The position numbers and the translations under genes are program-made. A stretch of 64,000 nucleotides of DNA from Kyrpidia tusciae DSM 2912 (lineage in GTDB: Bacteria > Bacillota > Bacilli > Kyrpidiales > Kyrpidiaceae), in the NCBI RefSeq assembly GCF_000092905.1, contig NC_014098.1, positions 1,488,001 to 1,552,000 of the forward strand, read 5' to 3'. Shown here in pieces: positions 27,339 through 36,068 of this stretch (the first letter of the stretch is position 1; every line of letters starts with the position of its first letter). Below the pieces are notes generated by a model. That model was not told where the DNA came from, made no database searches, and worked only from the letters and a program-made list of their open reading frames with translations.

Positions 27339-27569
27339 GTGATCCCGCTGACCCGGTTGAATGGATCGGAAGTTTGGGTGAACGCCTTGCTCATTGAGTC
27401 GGTGGAAGCCAGCCCGGACACAGTGGTGACCTTGTCCACCGGACGAAAATTGGTCGTCCGGGAAACGGTGGGGGAAATCGCCGCTCGGGTGACCGATTAC
27501 TATCGGAGCATCGGCTTGGTGCGCGGCATCCGTGGACACCGACGGGAAGGGGGGAGTCGCGACGAGTAA
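27339..27569 (+). CDS. flbD: Flagellar protein FlbD
   Basis: Small conserved protein of the fla/che operon (SwrD in B. subtilis, needed for full motor power). 76 residues from GTG 27339: IPLTRLNGSEVWVNALLIESVEASPDTVVTLSTGRKLVVRET is the family signature. The C-terminus is basic. The next gene, fliL, starts 37 bases before its stop. Confidence 0.88.
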   Translation: MIPLTRLNGSEVWVNALLIESVEASPDTVVTLSTGRKLVVRETVGEIAARVTDYYRSIGLVRGIRGHRREGGSRDE

Positions 27570-27975
27570 AGGGCTGACGTGGGCGTTAATCGTGGTGCTG
27601 GCCGCGGCGGTGGGCGTGGGAGCGTGGTATGTCATCGGGTCTCGGGCGACTTCCTCGGGTCCGCCGACGGCGGCCGATCTCGCCAAAACGCGCTATGACC
27701 TGCCGCAAATGACCACCAACCTCGCCGGGGGAAGTGTCATTCAGTTTAGCGTTTCCCTTCAGGCGAGCTCCGACCAGGCGAAGGGCGAGCTCGAACTGAG
27801 AAAAGTGGAGATCCAGGACGCCGTGAACGATATTCTTCATTCCTGGAAACGGGAAGATCTCGACCAGCCCCGAGGGCAGGAGAAGTTGAAAGGGGACATC
27901 ATGAAGAGGGTCAACGAGCTTCTTCACAATGGTCGAGTGACCCAAGTATATTTTCCCTCCATCATCGTTCAGTAA
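27532..27975 (+). CDS. fliL: Flagellar basal body-associated protein FliL
   Basis: Membrane-anchored protein that rings the stator. 147 residues from GTG 27532, overlapping flbD. One N-terminal membrane helix (LTWALIVVLAAAVGVGAWYVIG, about 15-36) then an extracytoplasmic stomatin-like domain with MTTNLAGGSVIQFSVSLQ and the family end RVNELLHNGRVTQVYFPSIIVQ. Positioned before fliM as in Bacillus. Confidence 0.93.
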   Translation: MDTDGKGGVATSKGLTWALIVVLAAAVGVGAWYVIGSRATSSGPPTAADLAKTRYDLPQMTTNLAGGSVIQFSVSLQASSDQAKGELELRKVEIQDAVNDILHSWKREDLDQPRGQEKLKGDIMKRVNELLHNGRVTQVYFPSIIVQ

Positions 27976-27989
27976 GGGGGTGACGAGCC

Positions 27990-28988
27990 GTGGCGGACGT
28001 CTTGTCGCAACGAGAGATCGACGCCCTTTTACAGGCATTGAGTTCCGGCGAGGTTTCGGCGGAGGCCATGAAGGAGGAAGAAGAGCAGCGCAGGATCCGT
28101 GCTTATGACTTCAAGCGGGCCATGCGATTTTCGAAAGATCAACTGCGCAGTCTGACCCGGATCTACGAGAACTACGCGCGGATGCTCAGCACGTATTTTT
28201 CGGCACAATTGCGGACTTGGATGCACCTGGATGTCATCTCGGTCGAGCAACTGCCCTACGAGGAGTTTATTCGCTCCATGCCGCAGCTTTCGACCCTGCT
28301 CGTGGTGGATCTGGCTCCGCTCAGCGGGCGGTGGGTGATCGGGATTGGACCGGACGTCGCCTTTGTCATGCTCGATCGCCTCCTCGGGGGGCCAGGGTTG
28401 GAACTGGCCGGCGCCCGGGCGTTTACGGAAATTGAGACCACGGTGTTCGAACGGTCGTGGAGCCGATCTCTCGGGGTGTTGGGCGATGCGTGGAAGGGCA
28501 TTGTCGAGGACTTGCGGCCGACTCTGTCTTTTATCGAATTCAATCCTCAGTTTCTCCAGATTGCGGCGCCCAACGATACCGTGGCCGTGGTCTCCGTCAG
28601 CATGCGGATTATGGAGACCACCGGGTTAATGCACATTGGTATGCCCCATCTGACCTTGGAGCGGTTGTTGCCGAAACTGAGTTCCCAGCACATGCTGGGC
28701 ATGGGGCAGGCGGGCCGGGCGCTGGATCCTGCGAGAGAGGAGGCTCTGCGGGAACGCCTGCGGGCGGCTCCGGTGGAAATCCGGGCGGTTTTGGGAAGGA
28801 CCTCGATCGATTTCTACGACTTGATGCACCTGGCCGCCGGGGATGTCATCCCCCTTCATCAGTCCGTGAACCGGCCCGTGGAGATCTATGTCGGGGACAG
28901 GGTGAAATATCTTGGCCGCCCCGGAGTGGATCACGGTCGGCTCGCGGTTCAAATTACAGAGATCGCCGATGACGAAAGGGGGGAATAA
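27990..28988 (+). CDS. fliM: Flagellar motor switch protein FliM
   Basis: C-ring switch protein that binds phospho-CheY. 332 residues from GTG 27990. The N-terminal CheY-binding peptide is LSQREIDALLQAL (residues 5-17). The middle CheC-like domain and the C-terminal SpoA/FliN-like domain (VEIRAVLGRTSIDFYDLMHLAAGDVIPL) follow. Its stop lies one base before the fliY start. Confidence 0.96.
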   Translation: MADVLSQREIDALLQALSSGEVSAEAMKEEEEQRRIRAYDFKRAMRFSKDQLRSLTRIYENYARMLSTYFSAQLRTWMHLDVISVEQLPYEEFIRSMPQLSTLLVVDLAPLSGRWVIGIGPDVAFVMLDRLLGGPGLELAGARAFTEIETTVFERSWSRSLGVLGDAWKGIVEDLRPTLSFIEFNPQFLQIAAPNDTVAVVSVSMRIMETTGLMHIGMPHLTLERLLPKLSSQHMLGMGQAGRALDPAREEALRERLRAAPVEIRAVLGRTSIDFYDLMHLAAGDVIPLHQSVNRPVEIYVGDRVKYLGRPGVDHGRLAVQITEIADDERGE

Positions 28989-28989
28989 G

Positions 28990-30177
28990 GTGTCCGATAT
29001 GCTATCTCAGGATGAAATCGACGCGCTTCTTCGGGGGGGAGGGGCCATGACCTCTCCCCAACAAGGAGAAATCCTGAGCGAGATGGAGCGGGACGCCCTC
29101 GGGGAGATTGGCAACATCAGTTTCGGAACCGCCGCCACGGCCCTGTCTACCCTTTTGAACAGACGGGTGGAAATCACCACGCCAATGGTGAGTGCGGCCA
29201 AAACCCAGGAACTGGGCAGCGAATTTCCCGTGCCCCATGTTGCGGTGCAGGTCCAGTATACCGCCGGTTTTGAGGGGCTCAACGCTTTGTTTATCCGCCC
29301 GGAGGATGCCCGGATCATTGCCGATCTCATGATGGGCGGTCAAGGAGCTCCCCCGGAAGGCGAGCTCGATGAATTGCAGCTCAGCGCAGTGAGTGAAGCG
29401 ATGAACCAGATGATGGGGTCGGCGGCCACCTCCATGTCCCAGATGTTTAACATGAAAATCAACATTTCGCCGCCAACGGCCCGAATTGTGGATTTTCAAA
29501 AGGAACCGCCGGGGGAGCTGTTTTCCGGCGAAGAGGTCGTGGTGAAAGTGGCCTTTCGCCTCATCGTCGCCGATCTCATCGATTCGCACATCATGCAGCT
29601 CATTCCTCTCAGCTTCGCCAAGAAAATGGTGACGGCGCTACTCGGGCCGCAGGACAGCGCGAATGCTCCTGGCCCGGAGCCGTCGCAAGCCTCGGGAGCC
29701 CAGCCGTCCACGGGGACCGGTGCTCCGTCCCCTGGGGAGGTTTCCGGCCAGCAAACCGTCTCCTCCCAAGAGAAGGCTGGGGCGGATCGGCCCAACGGTT
29801 ATCAGGAAGCCGGGACGTCCCAAACCGAGGCGGCCGCCGGCGCGCAGACCGTCGTCAAGCCGGTGGAATTCGGCCCGCTCCATTCCCCTGCTGCCGAAGC
29901 GCCCCGGACGGATAACCTCGATCTTTTGCTCGACGTATCCCTCACGGTGAGTGTCGAGCTTGGCCGCACCCATCAGTCTGTTCGGGAGGTTCTGAGCTGG
30001 TCCTTGGGATCTGTGGTGGAATTGGATCGCCTGGCCGGGGAGCCGGTGGATATTTACGTCAACCAGAAATTGATCGCAAAAGGGGAAGTTGTGGTCATCG
30101 ACGAAAACTTTGGGGTGCGGGTGACGGACATTGTACACCCCCGGGATCGAATGCGCGGTGTACAGCAGGGAGGGTGA
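28990..30177 (+). CDS. fliY: Flagellar motor switch phosphatase FliY
   Basis: Fused CheY-P phosphatase and FliN-like C-ring subunit. 395 residues from GTG 28990, 6 bases after GGGGGG. Starts with a CheY-binding peptide LSQDEIDALLRGG. Both CheC-type active-site helices keep their Glu-x-x-Asn: ALGEIGNISFGTAATAL and SEAMNQMMGSAATSM. A 90-residue linker rich in Ala, Pro, Gly, Ser (about 220-310) leads to the C-terminal FliN/SpoA domain (LDVSLTVSVELGRTHQSVREVLSWSLGSVVELDRLAGEPVDIYVN region). Replaces the separate fliN of Gram-negative bacteria. Confidence 0.95.
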   Translation: MSDMLSQDEIDALLRGGGAMTSPQQGEILSEMERDALGEIGNISFGTAATALSTLLNRRVEITTPMVSAAKTQELGSEFPVPHVAVQVQYTAGFEGLNALFIRPEDARIIADLMMGGQGAPPEGELDELQLSAVSEAMNQMMGSAATSMSQMFNMKINISPPTARIVDFQKEPPGELFSGEEVVVKVAFRLIVADLIDSHIMQLIPLSFAKKMVTALLGPQDSANAPGPEPSQASGAQPSTGTGAPSPGEVSGQQTVSSQEKAGADRPNGYQEAGTSQTEAAAGAQTVVKPVEFGPLHSPAAEAPRTDNLDLLLDVSLTVSVELGRTHQSVREVLSWSLGSVVELDRLAGEPVDIYVNQKLIAKGEVVVIDENFGVRVTDIVHPRDRMRGVQQGG

Positions 30178-30181
30178 GAAG

Positions 30182-30544
30182 GTGAGTCGCAAAGTTCTCG
30201 TCGTAGACGATGCCGCGTTCATGCGCATGATGATCAAGGAGATTCTGACCAAGCACGGGTACGAAGTGGTGGGCGAAGCGGTGAACGGCATTCAGGCTGT
30301 GGAAAAGTTTCAGGAACTTCGACCGGATCTCGTCACCCTCGACATTACGATGCCCGAGATGGACGGGATTGAGGCGCTCAAGCGGATCCGGGCCATCGAC
30401 CCGGAGGCGAAAGTGATCATGTGTTCGGCAATGGGGCAGCAGGCGATGGTGATCGACGCGATACAGGCCGGGGCCAAGGATTTTATCGTAAAGCCGTTTC
30501 AGGCGGATCGCGTTTTGGAAGCGGTCCGCAAGACTTTGGGATGA
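30182..30544 (+). CDS. cheY: Chemotaxis response regulator CheY
   Basis: Single-domain receiver that binds FliM/FliY when phosphorylated by CheA. 120 residues from GTG 30182. Acidic pocket Asp9-Asp10, phospho-acceptor Asp54 in LVTLDITMPEMDG, switch Ser82 in MCSAMGQ and Lys104 in FIVKPF. The start is set by GGGAGGGTGAGAAG immediately upstream; longer versions of the frame overlap fliY. Confidence 0.97.
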   Translation: MSRKVLVVDDAAFMRMMIKEILTKHGYEVVGEAVNGIQAVEKFQELRPDLVTLDITMPEMDGIEALKRIRAIDPEAKVIMCSAMGQQAMVIDAIQAGAKDFIVKPFQADRVLEAVRKTLG

Positions 30545-31059
30545 AGACCGTGTTGGCTTTTGCCGGGTGGTGTTGGTTGCTCGCGTGGCCACGTACGAGT
30601 TTGGCCGTGGCGAATTCTGTGGAAGATGCGGTCCGTCACGCTCCTCCCAGCACCCCTTCGGCGCCCCCTCCCGAGCCGTCTTTGTCGCTATCCTTTCTGA
30701 AGCTCGGGCTGGGTTTGCTGGTCATTCTGGCCCTCATCTGGGTCGCGTCCAGGTGGCTGCGGGGGCGCTGGCCGAAAGCGGCGGGATCTGACAGCTTCAG
30801 AGTGCTGGGCGTCCTCCCTCTCGGACCAGGTAAAGCGGTTCATCTAATTGAAGTGGCGGATCGGGTGCTCGTGTTGGGGGTGGCCCAGGACATCCGCGTC
30901 CTGGAAGTGATCGAGGATCCACAGCGAAAACAAAGCCTTCGGAGTGAAGAAGGGAAGGCCCCGGGTTTTGACCGCCGACTGGCCGAGGTCCTGCAAAAGA
31001 TGGCCGATCGGCGCCGGACGTGGCTCCAGAGACAGAGGGGAATGGATGGGGATGACTGA
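30541..31059 (+). CDS. fliO: Flagellar export-gate protein FliO (FliZ)
   Basis: 172-residue membrane protein that assists assembly of the FliP ring. A signal-like N-terminus (VLAFAGWCWLLAWPRTSLAVA) is followed by a Pro-rich spacer, a membrane helix (LKLGLGLLVILALIWVASRWL, about 53-73) and a cytoplasmic domain with LGVLPLGPGKAVHLIEVADRVLVLGVAQDIRVLE, the FliO family core. ATG 30541 overlaps the cheY stop by 4 bases. Confidence 0.88.
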   Translation: MKTVLAFAGWCWLLAWPRTSLAVANSVEDAVRHAPPSTPSAPPPEPSLSLSFLKLGLGLLVILALIWVASRWLRGRWPKAAGSDSFRVLGVLPLGPGKAVHLIEVADRVLVLGVAQDIRVLEVIEDPQRKQSLRSEEGKAPGFDRRLAEVLQKMADRRRTWLQRQRGMDGDD

Positions 31060-31840
31060 TCTTCGATTCTATAAGCATGCGGGAATGAAGATTGCTGTCG
31101 TCCTGGCGGCTTTCCTGGTGATGAAAACGGGGTGCGCCCTGGCCGCGCCGGCGGACCCGACCGCTGTTATTCCCGGATTGCCGTCCACTCTACAGCCTGA
31201 TTCTTCCCCTCAAGGGGTCGCGGGCACCCTTCAGCTGATCTTACTGATCACCGTTCTTTCCCTGGCTCCTGGGATTCTCGTCATGATCACGAGTTTTACC
31301 CGGATGATCGTGGTGCTCTCGTTTGTGCGAAGCGCCCTGGCGGTGCAGCAGACCCCTCCGAATCAAGTGTTGATCGGCCTTGCCCTGGCTCTGACCTTTT
31401 TCGTCATGGCCCCGACTTTGTCCCAGGTCAATCAGCAGGCCGTTCAGCCGTATCTGCGGGGGGAATTGACCCAGACCCAGGCCATTGCCCGGGCCGAGGT
31501 GCCCTTTAAACATTTTATGGCCAAACAGACCCGGGAAAAGGACTTGCAATTGTTCTTGGATTACCGAAATGTGGCCCTTCCGGACCGGGTGGAGGACATC
31601 CCCATGTCGTTGTTGGTGCCCGCATATACCATCAGTGAACTGAAGACCGCTTTCGAGATCGGATTCATGATCTTTATCCCGTTTCTCATCATCGACATGG
31701 TGATTTCAAGTGTTCTCATGGCCATGGGCATGATGATGCTCCCCCCGGTGATCGTGTCGTTGCCCTTTAAGATTCTTTTGTTCGTTCTGGCCGACGGCTG
31801 GTATTTGATCGTGAAATCGCTCCTGGCGGGCTATGTGTGA
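31046..31840 (+). CDS. fliP: Flagellar export-gate protein FliP
   Basis: Core subunit of the export gate pore. 264 residues from ATG 31046 behind AGAGGGG, overlapping the fliO end. A signal peptide (MKIAVVLAAFLVMKTGCALA region, cleavage near AAPA) and about four membrane helices are visible. Family motifs include PGILVMITSFTRMIVVLSFVRSAL, TPPNQVLIGLALALTFFVMAP and GFMIFIPFLIIDMVISSVLMAMGMMMLPP regions. Confidence 0.96.
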   Translation: MGMTDLRFYKHAGMKIAVVLAAFLVMKTGCALAAPADPTAVIPGLPSTLQPDSSPQGVAGTLQLILLITVLSLAPGILVMITSFTRMIVVLSFVRSALAVQQTPPNQVLIGLALALTFFVMAPTLSQVNQQAVQPYLRGELTQTQAIARAEVPFKHFMAKQTREKDLQLFLDYRNVALPDRVEDIPMSLLVPAYTISELKTAFEIGFMIFIPFLIIDMVISSVLMAMGMMMLPPVIVSLPFKILLFVLADGWYLIVKSLLAGYV

Positions 31841-31850
31841 GGTGGTTGCG

Positions 31851-32120
31851 GTGAGCCCGGACAACGTGCTTCAGATTGGGCAGGAAACGCTGCGAATCGC
31901 CTTGCTATTGTCGCTGCCCTTCCTGGGCTTCACCCTGGTGGTGGGGCTGATTATCAGTATTTTCCAGGCGGTGACGCAGATTCAAGAACCGACCTTGACG
32001 TTCTTGCCAAAGGTGCTCGCTGTGTTCGCGGTGATTCTGCTGTTGGGGCCGTGGATGCTCCACACCCTGCTCGATTACACCGAGGGGATTTTCGGGCAGT
32101 TGTCCGGATTCATCCGATGA
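31851..32120 (+). CDS. fliQ: Flagellar export-gate protein FliQ
   Basis: 89-residue two-helix membrane protein of the export gate; GTG 31851 gives exactly the usual family length, while an upstream ATG at 31833 overlaps fliP. Conserved features: VLQIGQETLRIALLLSLPFLGFTLVVGLIISIFQAVTQIQEPTLTFLPKV (split across residues 6-55). Its stop overlaps fliR by 4 bases. Confidence 0.95.
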   Translation: MSPDNVLQIGQETLRIALLLSLPFLGFTLVVGLIISIFQAVTQIQEPTLTFLPKVLAVFAVILLLGPWMLHTLLDYTEGIFGQLSGFIR

Positions 32121-32908
32121 TTTCCCTGGCGGCGTTGGTGGATCAGGTTCAGGTGTGGTTATTGATCTTGGCCCGGATCATCGGGTGGGTGATGACCGTC
32201 CCGGTGTTTTCGAGTCGGGCGGTGCCGGCGCCTGTCCAAATGGGATTGGCTGGGGTTGTGGCTCTGTTGGTGGCGCAAGCGGTCATTCCCGCCCAAGGGG
32301 CGGCGGTGGCAGGACTGGCGCTGAGTGCCTATCTGTTTGAGGTGGTGAAACAGTGGTTGATCGGCGCTGCCATCGGGTTCATCGCTTCCGTTCTTTTTAC
32401 AGCTGCCGAGATGGCCGGGCAACTCATCGATATCCAAATGGGTTTCTCGATGGTCACCCTCTTCAATCCGCAATTTGGAACCAATGGGTCGATTCTCGCC
32501 AACTGGCAAATGTGGCTCACCAGCGTCGTGTTTTTGGGAATCGACGGTCATCTGGCGATGCTCTCGGCACTGCTTCACAGTTTCGAATGGATCCACCTGG
32601 GTGCGGGTATCCCGGTGGGACCCGTGGCAGAAGTGGTGGCCAGAAGCGTAGCGGTCTTGTTTATCCTCGGGGTTCAATTGGCGGCGCCCCTTCTGTTGAC
32701 GCTCCTGTTGATCGACGTCATCCTGGCCTTTGTTTCCCGGGCGGCGCCCCAGACCAATCTGTTGTTTGTCGCCCTGCCCGGCAAAATTCTCGCCGGCTGG
32801 GGGGTTGCTCTCGGGACGTTGCCCGTGTTGATCCTCGGAATCGAGCGGGTGATGGGATGGATGAATCAAGCGGTGGACGGGGTGCTCCGAGCGCTGGGGA
32901 CGGGCTGA
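32117..32908 (+). CDS. fliR: Flagellar export-gate protein FliR
   Basis: 263-residue polytopic membrane protein closing the export gate with FliP and FliQ. ATG 32117 overlaps fliQ by 4 bases. Family stretches: [53 protein letters not shown] and DVILAFVSRAAPQTNLLFVALPGKI regions, with six or so hydrophobic helices. flhB starts 14 bases after its stop. Confidence 0.96.
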   Translation: MISLAALVDQVQVWLLILARIIGWVMTVPVFSSRAVPAPVQMGLAGVVALLVAQAVIPAQGAAVAGLALSAYLFEVVKQWLIGAAIGFIASVLFTAAEMAGQLIDIQMGFSMVTLFNPQFGTNGSILANWQMWLTSVVFLGIDGHLAMLSALLHSFEWIHLGAGIPVGPVAEVVARSVAVLFILGVQLAAPLLLTLLLIDVILAFVSRAAPQTNLLFVALPGKILAGWGVALGTLPVLILGIERVMGWMNQAVDGVLRALGTG

Positions 32909-32922
32909 ACCTGGAGCACAAG

Positions 32923-34035
32923 GTGGCGGCCACTCGCTATCTCTGGGACCTGCAGTGGTTTGCCGAGGAGAAAACGGAAACTCCCACTCCCCGTCGCCGC
33001 CAGGAAGCCAGAAAGGAAGGTCAGGCGGCACGCAGTGCGGACCTCACGGCGGCACTGGTTTTGCTTGCCGCAGTTTTGGCCGTGCGGGCCCTGGGCGAGA
33101 CGTGGATCGATGAATGGCGGAGGTTGTTCGCCTCCTTTATCACCGGTTCTCCAATCCAATTCTCGACGCCGGACGGGTGGCTGGCGTGGATGGGTGGGCA
33201 GGTGATGGGGGTTTTTTCAAGTCTCATCCTGTTTCTTTTGTTGCCGGCCGCAGCGGGGCTGGCCACGGGGTTCATCCAGGTCGGGGGACTTTTCGCGTTC
33301 AAAGCCGCGTCCCCCCAGTGGAAGCGGATTTCCCCTGTGGAGGGGTTCCGCCGGTTATTCTCGCTCCGCTCCCTGGTGGAAGGAGCCAAGATGATTCTAA
33401 AAATCGCCATTCTCGGCGGCATCGGGTACAGCCTGGCCAGGCAAATTTTCGAAAGCTCCGGGAGTTTGGGAGGGATGGACCCCACGGCCCTGGCCGGGTG
33501 GACCGGCGACCAGTTGTGGAACGTGGCCCTTGAAGCGAGCCTCGCCCTGCTTGGACTTGCGATCCTCGATGCGTGGTACCAGCGGGTATCCTTCGAACGT
33601 CAACTTCGGATGACCAAACAAGAAGTCAAAGAGGAGTTCAAGCGCACCGAGGGCAATCCGACCATTAAACGCAAAATCCGGGAACGGCAACGGGCCCTGG
33701 CTCAACGGCGGATGATGCAGGAGGTGCCAAAAGCCACGGTGGTTATCACGAACCCCACCCACTACGCCGTGGCCCTCCGGTATGAGCCGGATTCGATGGA
33801 CACGCCGGTGGTCATCGCCAAAGGGGCCGATGCCTGGGCGTGGAGAATCCGGGAGACCGCCCGGCATTACGGAGTCCCGGTGGTGGAAAATCCGCCCCTG
33901 GCCAGGCGGTTGCATGCCATGGTGGAGATCGGGGAGGCCATCCCCGAAGTGTTGTTCCAAGCGGTGGCGGAGGTGTTGGCGTACGTGTACCGCCTACGGG
34001 GATGGACGGGCGAAAGAAGGGGGAGTGATCGATGA
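32923..34035 (+). CDS. flhB: Flagellar export switch protein FlhB
   Basis: Substrate-specificity switch of the export apparatus. 370 residues from GTG 32923, behind CTGGAG; the frame is open far upstream through fliR, but those codons shadow fliR. N-terminal EEKTETPTPRRRQEARKEGQ is typical. Four membrane helices span about 45-230. The autocleavage site NPTH is at Asn277-Pro278 (ITNPTHYAVALRY). The C-terminal part continues to residue 370. flhA overlaps the stop by 4 bases. Confidence 0.95.
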   Translation: MAATRYLWDLQWFAEEKTETPTPRRRQEARKEGQAARSADLTAALVLLAAVLAVRALGETWIDEWRRLFASFITGSPIQFSTPDGWLAWMGGQVMGVFSSLILFLLLPAAAGLATGFIQVGGLFAFKAASPQWKRISPVEGFRRLFSLRSLVEGAKMILKIAILGGIGYSLARQIFESSGSLGGMDPTALAGWTGDQLWNVALEASLALLGLAILDAWYQRVSFERQLRMTKQEVKEEFKRTEGNPTIKRKIRERQRALAQRRMMQEVPKATVVITNPTHYAVALRYEPDSMDTPVVIAKGADAWAWRIRETARHYGVPVVENPPLARRLHAMVEIGEAIPEVLFQAVAEVLAYVYRLRGWTGERRGSDR

Positions 34036-36068
34036 AACGGACAGATTTGGCCGTTTTGGTCGGCGTGATCGGAATTGTGGTCATGATGGTCATCCCGCTG
34101 CCTCCCTCTCTGCTCGATTTTTTGCTCGTGATTAATTTGGGGTTGTCCCTGGTTATTCTCCTCATTGCGATGAATGTCGGGGAGCCCTTGCAGTTTTCGG
34201 TTTTCCCACCCCTTTTGTTGCTGACGACTTTATATCGTCTCGCCCTGAACGTCTCGTCCACCCGATCGATTTTGTCCGTGGGCTACGCCGGAGAAGTGAT
34301 TCAGACCTTTGGCGACTTCGTGGTGCGGGGTAACGTGGTGGTCGGGCTGATCGTGTTCGCCATCCTTGCGGTGATCCAGTTTGTGGTCATCACCCGGGGC
34401 GCTGAGCGGGTGGCGGAAGTAGCCGCCCGGTTCACCCTGGACGCCATGCCGGGTAAACAGATCAGTATCGACGCGGATCTGAGCTCGGGGTTGATTACCG
34501 AACAAGAAGCCCGGGAGCGCCGGCGGACGGTGGAACGAGAGGCGGATTTCTACGGTGCCATGGACGGTGCGAGCAAGTTCGTCAAAGGGGATGCCATCGC
34601 CTCGATCATCATCGTGGTGATCAATATCATCGGGGGATTCATCATTGGGATGGCCGTCAACCATGAGGATTTCAACACAGCCCTCAGTCATTACACCCTG
34701 CTGTCAGTGGGGGACGGTCTGGTGAGCCAAATCCCCGCCCTTTTGATCTCGACTGCCACCGGACTGGTGGTGACCCGGGCCGCCTCCGACAACAACATGG
34801 GGAGAGATGTCATCACCCAGTTGTTGTCCTACCCGAAAATGCTTTTCGTGGTGGCTGGTGCACTGGCTCTTCTCGGCATTCTGACCCCCATCGGGTGGGT
34901 GAAGACCTGGCCCGTCGCTGGGGTGATCGCTTTTGGGGGATGGAGGATGCTGAGCCGACTCCGGGCGGATGCCGTGGCACAACAGGCGCAGGAAGCGAAA
35001 CGGGAGACCGAAGAGATTCGGACGCCGGAAAGTGTCGTCTCCATGGTGCCGGTGGATCCTGTGGAATTCGAATTCGGCTATGGGCTGATTCCCTTGGCTG
35101 ATGCCGCCCAGGGAGGGGACCTTTTGGACCGGGTGGTGATGATCCGACGCCAGTTGGCCCTGGAGCTCGGGGTGGTGCTTCCGGTGGTTCGGATTCGGGA
35201 CAACATTCAGTTGCAGCCGGACGAGTACGTCATCAAAATCCGAGGATCCGAAGTGGCAAGGGGCCGATTGATGTTGGGCTATTATCTGGCCATCAGTCCT
35301 GGGGTGGATGATCCCCAGGTGGTGGGGGTGGCGACAAAGGAACCCGCTTTCGGGCTCCCCGCGCTGTGGATCGGGCCGGAGATGAGAGAGAGAGCGGAGC
35401 TTTCAGGGTACACCGTGGTGGACCCGCCTTCAGTGGTGGCCACTCACCTGACCGAAGTCCTGAAGCGCCACGCCTATGAACTGGTCGGACGGCAAGAAAC
35501 CCGCCAGTTGATCGACGCTCTGCGCCGACATCACGCGGCCTTGGTGGACGAAGTGGTGCCGAATGTGGTGGGGTACGGCGAGGTTCAGAAAGTGCTCTCC
35601 AATCTTTTACGGGAGGGAGTGCCCATCCGGGATTTGGCCACCATCGTGGAAACCTTGGCCGACGCCGTGAAGACCACTCACGACCCTGAACTTTTGACGG
35701 AGTTCGCCCGCCAGGCCCTGCGGAGAACCATTACCCAGCGCTGGGCCGCCCCGGGCAAGCCACTCACCGCTATCACCCTTCATCCGGGGCTTGAGCGGCA
35801 GATCGCGGAATCGATCCACCGGGGGGATTTTGGCGCCTACGTGGTCCTCGATCCCCGGGTCCACCAACAGATGGTCGGGCAGTTGGTGGATCAGGTGCGG
35901 CGCGCCATGGCTGCGGGGCAGCATCCCGTCATTGTCACCTCGCCACACATCCGGTCTCATGTGCGTCGCCTCTTGGAGCGTACTCTGCCCGACGTAGCGG
36001 TGTTGTCTTACCAAGAGATCGATCCGGCGGTGGATGTTGAGACGGCAGGGGTGGTGAATGTATCGTGA
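34032..36068 (+). CDS. flhA: Flagellar export-gate protein FlhA
   Basis: 678-residue proton-driven export component. The N-terminal half has about eight hydrophobic helices, including the family sequence LLLLTTLYRLALNVSSTRSIL and the FHIPEP-like cytoplasmic loop ARFTLDAMPGKQISIDADL with EREADFYGAMDGASKFVKGDAIAS. The C-terminal cytoplasmic domain (from about 340) binds chaperones and substrates. flhF overlaps its end by 4 bases. Confidence 0.97.
   Translation: MKRTDLAVLVGVIGIVVMMVIPLPPSLLDFLLVINLGLSLVILLIAMNVGEPLQFSVFPPLLLLTTLYRLALNVSSTRSILSVGYAGEVIQTFGDFVVRGNVVVGLIVFAILAVIQFVVITRGAERVAEVAARFTLDAMPGKQISIDADLSSGLITEQEARERRRTVEREADFYGAMDGASKFVKGDAIASIIIVVINIIGGFIIGMAVNHEDFNTALSHYTLLSVGDGLVSQIPALLISTATGLVVTRAASDNNMGRDVITQLLSYPKMLFVVAGALALLGILTPIGWVKTWPVAGVIAFGGWRMLSRLRADAVAQQAQEAKRETEEIRTPESVVSMVPVDPVEFEFGYGLIPLADAAQGGDLLDRVVMIRRQLALELGVVLPVVRIRDNIQLQPDEYVIKIRGSEVARGRLMLGYYLAISPGVDDPQVVGVATKEPAFGLPALWIGPEMRERAELSGYTVVDPPSVVATHLTEVLKRHAYELVGRQETRQLIDALRRHHAALVDEVVPNVVGYGEVQKVLSNLLREGVPIRDLATIVETLADAVKTTHDPELLTEFARQALRRTITQRWAAPGKPLTAITLHPGLERQIAESIHRGDFGAYVVLDPRVHQQMVGQLVDQVRRAMAAGQHPVIVTSPHIRSHVRRLLERTLPDVAVLSYQEIDPAVDVETAGVVNVS

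Noticed and set aside
32353-32922. Long N-terminal extension of FlhB
   Set aside because: The extra codons are fliR read in another frame; the family N-terminus begins after GTG 32923.
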